Assembly: GCA_037783545.1 (NCBI GenBank)
Contig: JBBELK010000390.1
Location: 310,001-374,000 of the forward strand
From: Henricia sp. BOLD:AAB3569
Taxonomy: Eukaryota > Echinodermata > Asteroidea > Spinulosida > Echinasteridae
Length of the DNA: 64,000 bases
Reading direction: 5' to 3'
Below the pieces are notes generated by a model. The model was not told the origin of the DNA. It searched no databases and saw only the letters and a program-made list of their open reading frames with translations. Shown piece by piece: positions 20,770 to 34,279 of this stretch (position 1 is the first letter of the stretch; each line of letters begins with the position of its first letter). The position numbers were made by a program, and so were the translations under genes.

Positions 20770-23360
20770 GAGCAGGCAAGAAGCCCGAGCCCAGTTTTCC
20801 CTAAACTCTGAAATTTCTCGGCCATTTCCCGGCGAAAGTCTGTCCATTTTTCAGGACAAGTGCGGAATATAGACTGTTTGGAGCATGCACAATTCGAAGT
20901 TCGTCGGAAAATTTCTTGACTTCCAAATTTGTCGACGTTTGGACCACACTTTGACCAAATTCCCGTCCCAAACAAGACTGAGCATGCGCACGAGTGATCA
21001 GGAGTACACGGACAGCCACGGTCTGCAGAGCAGGCAGGAAGCCCGAGCCCAGTTTTCCCTAAACTCTGAAATTTCTCGGCCATTTCCGGGCGAAAGTCTG
21101 TCAATTTTTGAGGACAAGTGCGGAATATAGACTGTTTGAAGCATGCAAAATTTGAAGTTCGTCGGAAAATTTCTTGACTTCCAAATTTGCCGACGTTTGG
21201 ACCACACTTTTAATTAACCAAATTCCAGTCCCAAACAAGACTGAGCATGCGCACGAGTGATCAGGAGTACACGGACAGCCACGGTCTGCAGAGCAGGCAA
21301 GAAGCCCGAGCCCAGTTTTCCCTAAACTCTGAAATTTCTCGGCCATTTCCCGGCGAAAGTCTGTCAATTTTTTCAGGACAAGTGCGGAATATAGACTGTT
21401 TGGAGCATGCAAAATTTGAAGTTCGTCGGAAATTTCTTGACTTCCAAATTTGCCAACGTTTGGTCCACACTTTGACCAAATTCCCGTCCCAAACAAGACT
21501 GAGCATGCGCACGAGTGATCAGGAGTACACGGACAGCCACGGTTTGCAGAGCAGGCAGGAAGCCCGAGCCCAGTTTTCCCTAAACTCTGAAATTTCTCGG
21601 CCATTTCCAGGCGAAAGTCTGTCAATTTTTCAGGACAAGTGCGGAATATAGACTGTTTGGAGCATGCACAATTTGAAGTTCGTCGGAAAATTTCTTGACT
21701 TCAAAATTTGCCGACACTTTTAATTAACCAAATTCCAGTCCCAAACAAGACTGAGCATGCGCACGAGTGATCAGGAGTACACGGACAGCCACGGTCTGTA
21801 GAGCAGGCAGGAAGCCCGATCCCAGTTTTCCCTAAACTCTGACATTTCTCGGCCATTTCCCGGCGAAAGTCTGTCAATTTTTCAGGACAAGTGCCGAATA
21901 TAGACTGTTTGGAGCATGCACAATTTGAAGTTCGTCGGAAAATTTCTTGACTTCCAAATTTGCCGACGTTTGGACCACACTTTGACCAAATTCCCGTCCC
22001 AAACAAGACTGAGCATGCGCACGAGTGATCAGGAGTACACAGACAGCCACGGTCTGCAGAGCAGGCAAGAAGCCCGAGCCCAGTTTTCCCTAAACTCTGA
22101 AATTTCTCGGCCATTTCCCGGCGAAAGTCTGTCCATTTTTCAGGACAAGTGCGGAATATAGACTGTTTGGAGCATGCACAATTCGAAGTTCGTCGGAAAA
22201 TTTCTTGACTTCCAAATTTGTCGACGTTTGGACCACACTTTGACCAAATTCCCGTCCCAAACAAGACTGAGCATGCGCACGAGTGATCAGGAGTACACGG
22301 ACAGCCACGGTCTGCAGAGCAGGCAGGAAGCCCGAGCCCAGTTTTCCCTAAACTCTGAAATTTCTCGGCCATTTCCGGGCGAAAGTCTGTCAATTTTTCA
22401 GGACAAGTGCGGAATATAGACTGTTTGAAGCATGCAAAATTTGAAGTTCGTCGGAAAATTTCTTGACTTCCAAATTTGCCGACGTTTGGACCACACTTTT
22501 AATTAACCAAATTCCAGTCCCAAACAAGACTGAGCATGCGCACGAGTGATCAGGAGTACACGGACAGCCACGGTCTGCAGAGCAGGCAAGAAGCCCGAGC
22601 CCAGTTTTCCCTAAACTCTGAAATTTCTCGGCCATTTCCCGGCGAAAGTCTGTCAATTTTTTCAGGACAAGTGCGGAATATAGACTGTTTGGAGCATGCA
22701 AAATTTGAAGTTCGTCGGAAATTTCTTGACTTCCAAATTTGCCAACGTTTGGTCCACACTTTGACCAAATTCCCGTCCCAAACAAGACTGAGCATGCGCA
22801 CGAGTGATCAGGAGTACACGGACAGCCACGGTTTGCAGAGCAGGCAGGAAGCCCGAGCCCAGTTTTCCCTAAACTCTGAAATTTCTCGGCCATTTCCCGG
22901 CGAAAGTCTGTCAATTTTTCAGGACAAGTGCGGAATATAGACTGTTTGGAGCATGCACAATTTGAAGTTCGTCGGAAAATTTATTGACTTCCAAATTTGC
23001 CGACACTTTTAATTAACCAAATTCCAGTCCCAAACAAGACTGAGCATGCGCACGAGTGATCAGGAGTACACGGACAGCCACGGTCTGTAGAGCAGGCAGG
23101 AAGCCCGATCCCAGTTTTCCCTAAACTCTGACATTTCTCGGCCATTTCCCGGCGAAAGTCTGTCAATTTTTCAGGACAAGTGCCGAATATAGACTGTTTG
23201 GAGCATGCACAATTTGAAGTTCGTCGGAAAATTTCTTGACTTCCAAATTTGCCGACGTTTGGACCACACTTTGACCAAATTCCCGTCCCAAACAAGACTG
23301 AGCATGCGCACGAGTGATCAGGAGTACACAGACAGCCACGGTCTGCAGAGCAGGCAGGAA
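20770..23360 (+). repeat. 1289 bp pentamer HOR, two copies
   Basis: N 20885, C 21143, A' 21407 (257), B 21664 and A 21916 recur as 22174, 22432, 22696, 22953 and 23205. Shared markers are CACAATTCGAAG, TTTGTCGACG, GTCGGAAATTTC and CCCGATCCCAG. The copies part in the last A monomer, where one has CAAGAAGCCCGAG and the other CAGGAAGCCCGGG. Confidence 0.88.
20885..21142 (+). repeat. Reference N monomer, 258 bp
   Basis: It has CACAATTCGAAGTTCG and AAATTTGTCGACGTTTGG; the second holds a SalI site (GTCGAC). N monomers occur at 20.9-39.4 kb and, in a plus-4 form, at 51.8-61 kb. I saw none before 20 kb. Confidence 0.88.
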
Positions 23361-26300
23361 GCCCGGGCCCAGTTTTCCCTAAACTCTGAAATTTCTCGGC
23401 CATTTCCGGGCGAAAGTCTGTCAATTTTTCAGGACAAGTGCGGAATATAGACTGTTTGAAGCATGCAACATTTGAAATGCGTCGAAAATTTCTTGATTTC
23501 CAAATTTGCCGACGTTTGGACCACACTTTGACCAAATTCCCGTCCCAAACAAGACTGAGCATGCGCACGAGTGATCAGGAGTACACGGACAGCCACGGTC
23601 TGCAGAGCAGGCAGGAAGCCCGAGCCCAGTTTTCCCTAAACTCTGAAATTTCTCGGCCATTTCCCGGCGAAAGTCTGTCCATTTTTCAGGACAAGTGCGG
23701 AATATAGACTGTTTGGAGCATGCACAATTCGAAGTTCGTCGGAAAATTTCTTGACTTCCAAATTTGTCGACGTTTGGACCACACTTTGACCAAATTCCCG
23801 TCCCAAACAAGACTGAGCATGCGCACGAGTGATCAGGAGTACACGGACAGCCACGGTCTGCAGAGCAGGCAGGAAGCCCGAGCCCAGTTTTCCCTAAACT
23901 CTGAAATTTCTCGGCCATTTCCCGGCGAAAGTCTGTCAATTTTTCAGGACAAGTGCGGAATATAGACTGTTTGGAGCATGCAAAATTTGAAGTTCGTCGG
24001 ACAATTTCTTGACTTCCAAATTTTCCGACGTTTGGACCACACTTTGACTAAATTTCCGTCCCAAACAAGACTGAGCATGCGCACGAGTGATCAGGAGTAC
24101 ACGGACAGCCACGGTTTACAGAGCAGGCAGGAAGCCCGAGCCCAGTTTTCCCTAAACTCTGAAATTTCTCGGCCATTTCCCGGCGAAAGTCTGTCAATTT
24201 TTCAGGACAAGTGCGGAATATAGACTGTTTGGAGCATGCACAATTTGAAGTTCGTCGGAAAATTTCTTGACTTCCAAATTTGCCGACACTTTTAATTAAC
24301 CAAATTCCAGTCCCAAACAAGACTGAGCATGCGCACGAGTGATCAGGAGTACACGGACAGCCACGGTCTGTAGAGCAGGCAGGAAGCCCGAGCCCAGTTT
24401 TCCCTAAACTCTGACATTTCTCGGCCATTTCCCGGCGAAAGTCTGTCAATTTTTCAGGACAAGTGCCGAATATAGACTGTTTGGAGCATGCACAATTTGA
24501 AGTTCGTCGGAAAATTTCTTGACTTCCAAATTTGCCGACGTTTGGACCACACTTTGACCAAATTCCCGTCCCAAACAAGACTGAGCATGCGCACGAGTGA
24601 TCAGGAGTACACAGACAGCCACGGTCTGCAGAGCAGGCAGGAAGCCCGGGCCCAGTTTTCCCTAAACTCTGAAATTTCTCGGCCATTTCCGGGCGAAAGT
24701 CTGTCAATTTTTCAGGACAAGTGCGGAATATAGACTGTTTGAAGCATGCAAAATTTGAAATGCGTCGAAAATTTCTTGACTTCCAAATTTGCCGACGTTT
24801 GGACCACACTTTGACCAAATTCCCGTCCCAAACAAGACTGAGCATGCGCACGAGTGATCAGGAGTACACGGACAGCCACGGTCTGCAGAGCAGGCAGGAA
24901 GCCCGAGCCCAGTTTTCCCTAAACTCTGAAATTTGTCGGCCATTTCCCGGCGAAAGTCTGTCCATTTTTCAGGACAAGTGCGGAATATAGACTGTTTGGA
25001 GCATGCACAATTCGAAGTTCGTCGGAAAATTTCTTGACTTCCAAATTTGTCGACGTTTGGACCACACTTTGACCAAATTCCCGTCCCAAACAAGACTGAG
25101 CATGCGCACGAGTGATCAGGAGTACACGGACAGCCACGGTCTGCAGAGCAGGCAGGAAGCCCGAGCCCAGTTTTCCCTAAACTCTGAAATTTCTCGGCCA
25201 TTTCCCGGCGAAAGTCTGTCAATTTTAAAGGACAAGTGCGGAATATAGACTGTTTGGAGCATGCAAAATTTGAAGTTCGTCGGACAATTTCTTGACTTCC
25301 AAATTTTCCGACGTTTGGACCACACTTTGACTAAATTCCCGTCCCAAACAAGACTGAGCATGCGCACGAGTGATCAGGAGTACACGGACAGCCACGGTCT
25401 GCAGAGCAGGCAGGAATCCCGAGCCCAGTTTTCCCTAAACTCTGAAATTTCTCGGCCATTTCCCGGCGAAAGTCTGTCAATTGTTCAGGACAAGTGCGGA
25501 ATATAGACTGTTTGGAGCATGCACAATTTGAAGTTCGTTGGAAAATGTCTTGACTTCCAAATTTGCCGACGTTTGGACCACACTTTGACCAAATTCCCGT
25601 CCCAAACAAGACTGAGCATGCGCACGAGTGATCAGGAGTACACGGACAGCCACGGTCTGCAGAGCAGGCAGGAAGCCCGGGCCCAGTTTTCCCTAAACTC
25701 TGAAATTTCTCGGCCATTTCCGGGCGAAAGTCTGTCAATTTTTCAGGACAAGTGCGGAATATAGACTGTTTGAAGCATGCAAAATTTGAAGTTCGTCGGA
25801 AAATTTCTCGACTTCAAAATTTGCCGACGTTTGGACCACACTTTTAATTAACCAAATTCCAGTCCCAAACAAGACTGAGCATGCGCACGAGTGATCAGGA
25901 GTACACGGACAGCCACGGTCTGCAGAGCAGGCAAGAAGCCCGAGCCCAGTTTTCCCTAAACTCTGAAATTTGTCGGCCATTTCCCGGCGAAAGTCTGTCA
26001 ATTTTTTCAGGACAAGTGCGGAATATAGACTGTTTGGAGCATGCAAAATTTGAAGTTCGTCGGAAAATTTCTTGACTTCCAAATTTGCCAACGTTTGGTC
26101 CACACTTTGACCAAATTCCCGTCCCAAACAAGACTCAGCATGCGCACGAGTGATCAGGAGTACACGGACAGCCACGGTTTGCAGAGCAGGCAGGAAGCCC
26201 GAGCCCAGTTTTCCCTAAACTCTGAAATTTCTCGGCCGTTTCCCGGCGAAAGTCTGTCAATTTTTCAGGACAAGTGCGGAATATAGACTGTTTGGAGCAT

Positions 26301-26430
26301 GCACAATTTGAAGTTCGTCGGAAAATTTCTTGACTTCCAAATTTGCCGACACTTTTAATTAACCAAATTCCAGTCCCAAACAAGACTGAGCATGCGCACG
26401 AGTGATCAGGAGTACACGGACAGCCACGGT
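23031..26430 (+). repeat. 3.4 kb segment, first copy (offset 5410 bp)
   Basis: This segment recurs at 28441-31840. Starts 23205 A, 23463 A-1, 23720 N, 23978 Q, 24236 B, 24488 A, 24746 A-1, 25003 N, 25261 Q, 25519 K, 25777 C, 26041 A', 26299 B all have partners 5,410 bp away. Shared oddities include TTTTAAAGGACAAG, CAGGAATCCCG, CTCGACTTCAAAATTTG, GACTCAGCATGC and CGGCCGTTTCCC. I noticed no difference within the segment. Confidence 0.9.
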
Positions 26431-29400
26431 CTGCAGAGCAGGCAAGAAGCCCGAGCCCAGTTTTCCCTAAACTCTGAAATTTGTCGGCCATTTCCCGGCG
26501 AAAGTCTGTCAATTTTTTCAGGACAAGTGCGGAATATAGACTGTTTGGAGCATGCAAAATTTGAAGTTCGTCGGAAAATTTCTTGACTTCCAAATTTGCC
26601 GACGTTTGGACCACACTTTGACCAAATTCCCGTCCCAAACAAGACTGAGCATGCGCACGAGTGATCAGGAGTACACGGACAGCCACGGTCTGTAGAGCAG
26701 GCAGGAAGCCCGATCCCAGTTTTCCCTAAACTCTGACATTTCTCGGCCATTTCCCGGCGAAAGTCTGTCAATTTTTCAGGACAAGTGCCGAATATAGACT
26801 GTTTGGAGCATGCACAATTTGAAGTTCGTCGGAAAATTTCTTGACTTCCAAATTTGCCGACGTTTGGACCACACTTTGACCAAATTCCCGTCCCAAACAA
26901 GACTGAGCATGCGCACGAGTGATCAGGAGTACACAGACAGCCACGGTCTGCAGAGCAGGCAGGAAGCCCGGGCCCAGTTTTCCCTAAACTCTGAAATTTC
27001 TCGGCCATTTCCGGGCGAAAGTCTGTCAATTTTTCAGGACAAGTGCGGAATATAGACTGTTTGAAGCATGCAACATTTGAAATGCGTCGAAAATTTCTTG
27101 ATTTCCAAATTTGCCGACGTTTGGACCACACTTTGACCAAATTCCCGTCCCAAACAAGACTGAGCATGCGCACGAGTGATCAGGAGTACACGGACAGCCA
27201 CGGTCTGCAGAGCAGGCAGGAAGCCCGAGCCCAGTTTTCCCTAAACTCTGAAATTTCTCGGCCATTTCCCGGCGAAAGTCTGTCCATTTTTCAGGACAAG
27301 TGCGGAATATAGACTGTTTGGAGCATGCACAATTCGAAGTTCGTCGGAAAATTTCTTGACTTCCAAATTTGTCGACGTTTGGACCACACTTTGACCAAAT
27401 TCCCGTCCCAAACAAGACTGAGCATGCGCACGAGTGATCAGGAGTACACGGACAGCCACGGTCTGCAGAGCAGGCAGGAAGCCCGAGCCCAGTTTTCCCT
27501 AAACTCTGAAATTTCTCGGCCATTTCCCGGCGAAAGTCTGTCAATTTTTCAGGACAAGTGCGGAATATAGACTGTTTGGAGCATGCAAAATTTGAAGTTC
27601 GTCGGACAATTTCTTGACTTCCAAATTTTCCGACGTTTGGACCACACTTTGACTAAATTTCCGTCCCAAACAAGACTGAGCATGCGCACGAGTGATCAGG
27701 AGTACACGGACAGCCACGGTTTACAGAGCAGGCAGGAAGCCCGAGCCCAGTTTTCCCTAAACTCTGAAATTTCTCGGCCATTTCCCGGCGAAAGTCTGTC
27801 AATTTTTCAGGACAAGTGCGGAATATAGACTGTTTGGAGCATGCACAATTTGAAGTTCGTCGGAAAATTTCTTGACTTCCAAATTTGCCGACACTTTTAA
27901 TTAACCAAATTCCAGTCCCAAACAAGACTGAGCATGCGCACGAGTGATCAGGAGTACACGGACAGCCACGGTCTGTAGAGCAGGCAGGAAGCCCGAGCCC
28001 AGTTTTCCCTAAACTCTGACATTTCTCGGCCATTTCCCGGCGAAAGTCTGTCAATTTTTCAGGACAAGTGCCGAATATAGACTGTTTGGAGCATGCACAA
28101 TTTGAAGTTCGTCGGAAAATTTCTCGACTTCAAAATTTGCCGACGTTTGGACCACACTTTTAATTAACCAAATTCCAGTCCCAAACAAGACTGAGCATGC
28201 GCACGAGTGATCAGGAGTACACGGACAGCCACGGTCTGCAGAGCAGGCAAGAAGCCCGAGCCCAGTTTTCCCTAAACTCTGAAATTTGTCGGCCATTTCC
28301 CGGCGAAAGTCTGTCAATTTTTTCAGGACAAGTGCGGAATATAGACTGTTTGGAGCATGCAAAATTTGAAGTTCGTCGGAAAATTTCTTGACTTCCAAAT
28401 TTGCCGACGTTTGGACCACACTTTGACCAAATTCCCGTCCCAAACAAGACTGAGCATGCGCACGAGTGATCAGGAGTACACGGACAGCCACGGTCTGTAG
28501 AGCAGGCAGGAAGCCCGATCCCAGTTTTCCCTAAACTCTGACATTTCTCGGCCATTTCCCGGCGAAAGTCTGTCAATTTTTCAGGACAAGTGCCGAATAT
28601 AGACTGTTTGGAGCATGCACAATTTGAAGTTCGTCGGAAAATTTCTTGACTTCCAAATTTGCCGACGTTTGGACCACACTTTGACCAAATTCCCGTCCCA
28701 AACAAGACTGAGCATGCGCACGAGTGATCAGGAGTACACAGACAGCCACGGTCTGCAGAGCAGGCAGGAAGCCCGGGCCCAGTTTTCCCTAAACTCTGAA
28801 ATTTCTCGGCCATTTCCGGGCGAAAGTCTGTCAATTTTTCAGGACAAGTGCGGAATATAGACTGTTTGAAGCATGCAACATTTGAAATGCGTCGAAAATT
28901 TCTTGATTTCCAAATTTGCCGACGTTTGGACCACACTTTGACCAAATTCCCGTCCCAAACAAGACTGAGCATGCGCACGAGTGATCAGGAGTACACGGAC
29001 AGCCACGGTCTGCAGAGCAGGCAGGAAGCCCGAGCCCAGTTTTCCCTAAACTCTGAAATTTCTCGGCCATTTCCCGGCGAAAGTCTGTCCATTTTTCAGG
29101 ACAAGTGCGGAATATAGACTGTTTGGAGCATGCACAATTCGAAGTTCGTCGGAAAATTTCTTGACTTCCAAATTTGTCGACGTTTGGACCACACTTTGAC
29201 CAAATTCCCGTCCCAAACAAGACTGAGCATGCGCACGAGTGATCAGGAGTACACGGACAGCCACGGTCTGCAGAGCAGGCAGGAAGCCCGAGCCCAGTTT
29301 TCCCTAAACTCTGAAATTTCTCGGCCATTTCCCGGCGAAAGTCTGTCAATTTTTCAGGACAAGTGCGGAATATAGACTGTTTGGAGCATGCAAAATTTGA

Positions 29401-29929
29401 AGTTCGTCGGACAATTTCTTGACTTCCAAATTTTCCGACGTTTGGACCACACTTTGACTAAATTTCCGTCCCAAACAAGACTGAGCATGCGCACGAGTGA
29501 TCAGGAGTACACGGACAGCCACGGTTTACAGAGCAGGCAGGAAGCCCGAGCCCAGTTTTCCCTAAACTCTGAAATTTCTCGGCCATTTCCCGGCGAAAGT
29601 CTGTCAATTTTTCAGGACAAGTGCGGAATATAGACTGTTTGGAGCATGCACAATTTGAAGTTCGTCGGAAAATTTCTTGACTTCCAAATTTGCCGACACT
29701 TTTAATTAACCAAATTCCAGTCCCAAACAAGACTGAGCATGCGCACGAGTGATCAGGAGTACACGGACAGCCACGGTCTGTAGAGCAGGCAGGAAGCCCG
29801 AGCCCAGTTTTCCCTAAACTCTGACATTTCTCGGCCATTTCCCGGCGAAAGTCTGTCAATTTTTCAGGACAAGTGCCGAATATAGACTGTTTGGAGCATG
29901 CACAATTTGAAGTTCGTCGGAAAATTTCT
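26349..29929 (+). repeat. 1805 bp heptamer HOR, two direct copies
   Basis: Starts 26552, 26810, 27068, 27325, 27583 and 27841 recur as 28357, 28615, 28873, 29130, 29388 and 29646. The classes are A, A, A-1, N, Q, B. Both copies carry GCAACATTTGAAATGCGTCG, TTGATTTCC and the Q-specific GGTTTACAGAGC. The boundary between them falls at about 28153. The left copy is also a 3,605 bp partner of 23031-24520. Confidence 0.9.
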
Positions 29930-31840
29930 TGACTTCCAAATTTGCCGACGTTTGGACCACACTTTGACCAAATTCCCGTCCCAAACAAGACTGAGCATGC
30001 GCACGAGTGATCAGGAGTACACAGACAGCCACGGTCTGCAGAGCAGGCAGGAAGCCCGGGCCCAGTTTTCCCTAAACTCTGAAATTTCTCGGCCATTTCC
30101 GGGCGAAAGTCTGTCAATTTTTCAGGACAAGTGCGGAATATAGACTGTTTGAAGCATGCAAAATTTGAAATGCGTCGAAAATTTCTTGACTTCCAAATTT
30201 GCCGACGTTTGGACCACACTTTGACCAAATTCCCGTCCCAAACAAGACTGAGCATGCGCACGAGTGATCAGGAGTACACGGACAGCCACGGTCTGCAGAG
30301 CAGGCAGGAAGCCCGAGCCCAGTTTTCCCTAAACTCTGAAATTTGTCGGCCATTTCCCGGCGAAAGTCTGTCCATTTTTCAGGACAAGTGCGGAATATAG
30401 ACTGTTTGGAGCATGCACAATTCGAAGTTCGTCGGAAAATTTCTTGACTTCCAAATTTGTCGACGTTTGGACCACACTTTGACCAAATTCCCGTCCCAAA
30501 CAAGACTGAGCATGCGCACGAGTGATCAGGAGTACACGGACAGCCACGGTCTGCAGAGCAGGCAGGAAGCCCGAGCCCAGTTTTCCCTAAACTCTGAAAT
30601 TTCTCGGCCATTTCCCGGCGAAAGTCTGTCAATTTTAAAGGACAAGTGCGGAATATAGACTGTTTGGAGCATGCAAAATTTGAAGTTCGTCGGACAATTT
30701 CTTGACTTCCAAATTTTCCGACGTTTGGACCACACTTTGACTAAATTCCCGTCCCAAACAAGACTGAGCATGCGCACGAGTGATCAGGAGTACACGGACA
30801 GCCACGGTCTGCAGAGCAGGCAGGAATCCCGAGCCCAGTTTTCCCTAAACTCTGAAATTTCTCGGCCATTTCCCGGCGAAAGTCTGTCAATTGTTCAGGA
30901 CAAGTGCGGAATATAGACTGTTTGGAGCATGCACAATTTGAAGTTCGTTGGAAAATGTCTTGACTTCCAAATTTGCCGACGTTTGGACCACACTTTGACC
31001 AAATTCCCGTCCCAAACAAGACTGAGCATGCGCACGAGTGATCAGGAGTACACGGACAGCCACGGTCTGCAGAGCAGGCAGGAAGCCCGGGCCCAGTTTT
31101 CCCTAAACTCTGAAATTTCTCGGCCATTTCCGGGCGAAAGTCTGTCAATTTTTCAGGACAAGTGCGGAATATAGACTGTTTGAAGCATGCAAAATTTGAA
31201 GTTCGTCGGAAAATTTCTCGACTTCAAAATTTGCCGACGTTTGGACCACACTTTTAATTAACCAAATTCCAGTCCCAAACAAGACTGAGCATGCGCACGA
31301 GTGATCAGGAGTACACGGACAGCCACGGTCTGCAGAGCAGGCAAGAAGCCCGAGCCCAGTTTTCCCTAAACTCTGAAATTTGTCGGCCATTTCCCGGCGA
31401 AAGTCTGTCAATTTTTTCAGGACAAGTGCGGAATATAGACTGTTTGGAGCATGCAAAATTTGAAGTTCGTCGGAAAATTTCTTGACTTCCAAATTTGCCA
31501 ACGTTTGGTCCACACTTTGACCAAATTCCCGTCCCAAACAAGACTCAGCATGCGCACGAGTGATCAGGAGTACACGGACAGCCACGGTTTGCAGAGCAGG
31601 CAGGAAGCCCGAGCCCAGTTTTCCCTAAACTCTGAAATTTCTCGGCCGTTTCCCGGCGAAAGTCTGTCAATTTTTCAGGACAAGTGCGGAATATAGACTG
31701 TTTGGAGCATGCACAATTTGAAGTTCGTCGGAAAATTTCTTGACTTCCAAATTTGCCGACACTTTTAATTAACCAAATTCCAGTCCCAAACAAGACTGAG
31801 CATGCGCACGAGTGATCAGGAGTACACGGACAGCCACGGT
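28441..31840 (+). repeat. 3.4 kb segment, second copy (offset 5410 bp)
   Basis: Partner of 23031-26430. It ends near 31840, where CTGTAGAGCAGGCAGG replaces the first copy's CTGCAGAGCAGGCAAG. Its left part overlaps the right half of the 1,805 bp tandem pair, so the 5,410 bp spacing equals 3,605 plus 1,805. Confidence 0.9.
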
Positions 31841-34279
31841 CTGTAGAGCAGGCAGGAAGCCCGAGCCCAGTTTTCCCTAAACTCTGACATTTCTCGGCCA
31901 TTTCCCGGCGAAAGTCTGTCAATTTTTCAGGACAAGTGCCGAATATAGACTGTTTGGAGCATGCACAATTTGAAGTTCGTCGGAAAATTTCTTGACTTCC
32001 AAATTTGCCGACGTTTGGACCACACTTTGACCAAATTCCCGTCCCAAACAAGACTGAGCATGCGCACGAGTGATCAGGAGTACACAGACAGCCACGGTCT
32101 GCAGAGCAGGCAGGAAGCCCGGGCCCAGTTTTCCCTAAACTCTGAAATTTCTCGGCCATTTCCGGGCGAAAGTCTGTCAATTTTTCAGGACAAGTGCGGA
32201 ATATAGACTGTTTGAAGCATGCAAAATTTGAAGTTCGTCGAAAATTTCTTGACTTCCAAATTTGCCGACGTTTGGACCACACTTTGACCAAATTCCCGTC
32301 CCAAACAAGACTGAGCATGCGCACGAGTGATCAGGAGTACACGGACAGCCACGGTCTGCAGAGCAGGCAGGAAGCCCGAGCCCAGTTTTCCCTAAACTCT
32401 GAAATTTCTCGGCCATTTCCCGGCGAAAGTCTGTCCATTTTTCTGGACAAGTGCGGAATATAGACTGTTTGGAGCATGCACAATTCGAAGTTCGTCGGAA
32501 AATTTCTTGACTTCCAAATTTGTCGACGTTTGGACCACACTTTTAATTAACCAAATTCCAGTCCCAAACAAGACTGAGCATGCGTACGAGTGATCAGGAG
32601 TACACGGACAGCCACGGTCTGCAGAGCAGGCAGGAAGCCCGAGCCCAGTTTTCCCTAAACTCTGAAATTTCTCGGCCATTTCCGGGCGAAAGTCTGTCAA
32701 TTTTTTCAGGACAAGTGCGGAATATAGACTGTTTGGAGCATGCAAAATTTGAAGTTCGTCGGAAAATTTCTTGACTTCCAAATTTGCCAACGTTTGGTCC
32801 ACACTTTGACCAAATTCCCGTCCCAAACAAGACTGAGCATGCGCACGAGTGATCAGGAGTACACGGACAGCCACGGTTTGCAGAGCAGGCAGGAAGCCCG
32901 AGCCCAGTTTTCCCTAAACTCTGAAATTTCTCGGCCATTTCCCGGCGAAAGTCTGTCAATTTTTCAGGACAAGTGCGGAATATAGACTGTTTGGAGCATG
33001 CACAATTTGAAGTTCGTCGGAAAATTTCTTGACTTCCAAATTTGCCGACACTTTTAATTAACCAAATTCCAGTCCCAAACAAGACTGAGCATGCGCACGA
33101 GTGATCAGGAGTACACGGACAGCCACGGTCTGTAGAGCAGGCAGGAAGCCCGAGCCCAGTTTTCCCTAAACTCTGACATTTCTCGGCCATTTCCCGGCGA
33201 AAGTCTGTCAATTTTTCAGGACAAGTGCCGAATATAGACTGTTTAGAGCATGCACAATTTGAAGTTCGTCGGAAAATTTCTTGACTTCCAAATTTGCCGA
33301 CGTTTGGACCACACTTTGACCAAATTCCCGTCCCAAACAAGACTGAGCATGCGCACGAGTGATCAGGAGTACACAGACAGCCACGGTCTGCAGAGCAGGC
33401 AGGAAGCCCGGGCCCAGTTTTCCCTAAACTCTGAAATTTCTCGGCCATTTCCGGGCGAAAGTCTGTCAATTTTTCAGGACAAGTGCGGAATATAGACTGT
33501 TTGAAGCATGCAAAATTTGAAGTGCGTCGAAAATTTCTTGACTTCCAAATTTGCCGACGTTTGGACCACACTTTGACCAAATTCCCGTCCCAAACAAGAC
33601 TGAGCATGCGCACGAGTGATCAGGAGTACACGGACAGCCACAATCTGCAGAGCAGGCAGGAAGCCCGAGCCCAGTTTTCCCTAAACTCTGACATTTCTCG
33701 GCCATTTCCCGGCGAAAGTCTGTCAATTTTTCAGGACAAGTGCCGAATATAGACTGTTTAGAGCATGCACAATTTGAAGTTCGTCGGAAAATTTCTTGAC
33801 TTCCAAATTTGCCGACGTTTGGACCACACTTTGACCAAATTCCCGTCCCAAACAAGACTGAGCATGCGCACGAGTGATCAGGAGTACACAGACAGCCACG
33901 GTCTGCAGAGCAGGCAGGAAGCCCGGGCCCAGTTTTCCCTAAACTCTGAAATTTCTCGGCCATTTCCGGGCGAAAGTCTGTCAATTTTTCAGGACAAGTG
34001 CGGAATATAGACTGTTTGAAGCATGCAAAATTTGAAGTGCGTCGAAAATTTCTTGACTTCCAAATTTGCCGACGTTTGGACCACACTTTGACCAAATTCC
34101 CGTCCCAAACAAGACTGAGCATGCGCACGAGTGATCAGGAGTACACGGACAGCCACGGTCTGCAGAGCAGGCAGGAAGCCCGAGCCCAGTTTTCCCTAAA
34201 CTCTGAAATTTCTCGGCCATTTCCCGGCGAAAGTCTGTCAATTTTTCAGGACAAGTGCGGAATATAGACTGTTTGGAGC
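31841..34279 (+). repeat. A, A-1, C, A', B block with a 515 bp dimer repeat
   Basis: Starts 31961 A, 32219 A-1, 32476 N/C hybrid, 32740 A', 32998 B, 33250 A, 33508 A-1, 33765 A, 34023 A-1. The A plus A-1 pair at 33250 repeats at 33765 (515 bp). Both A copies are preceded by GTTTAGAGC instead of GTTTGGAGC, a marker also seen at 35564, 36074 and 38647. Confidence 0.86.
32476..32739 (+). repeat. Hybrid N/C monomer, 264 bp
   Basis: The left part is N-type (CACAATTCGAAG and TTTGTCGACG). The right part is C-type (CACACTTTTAATTAACC and TTTTTTCAGG). The switch lies between about 32525 and 32541, so it records recombination or gene conversion inside a monomer. It also has GCGTACGAG instead of GCGCACGAG. 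Confidence 0.86.
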
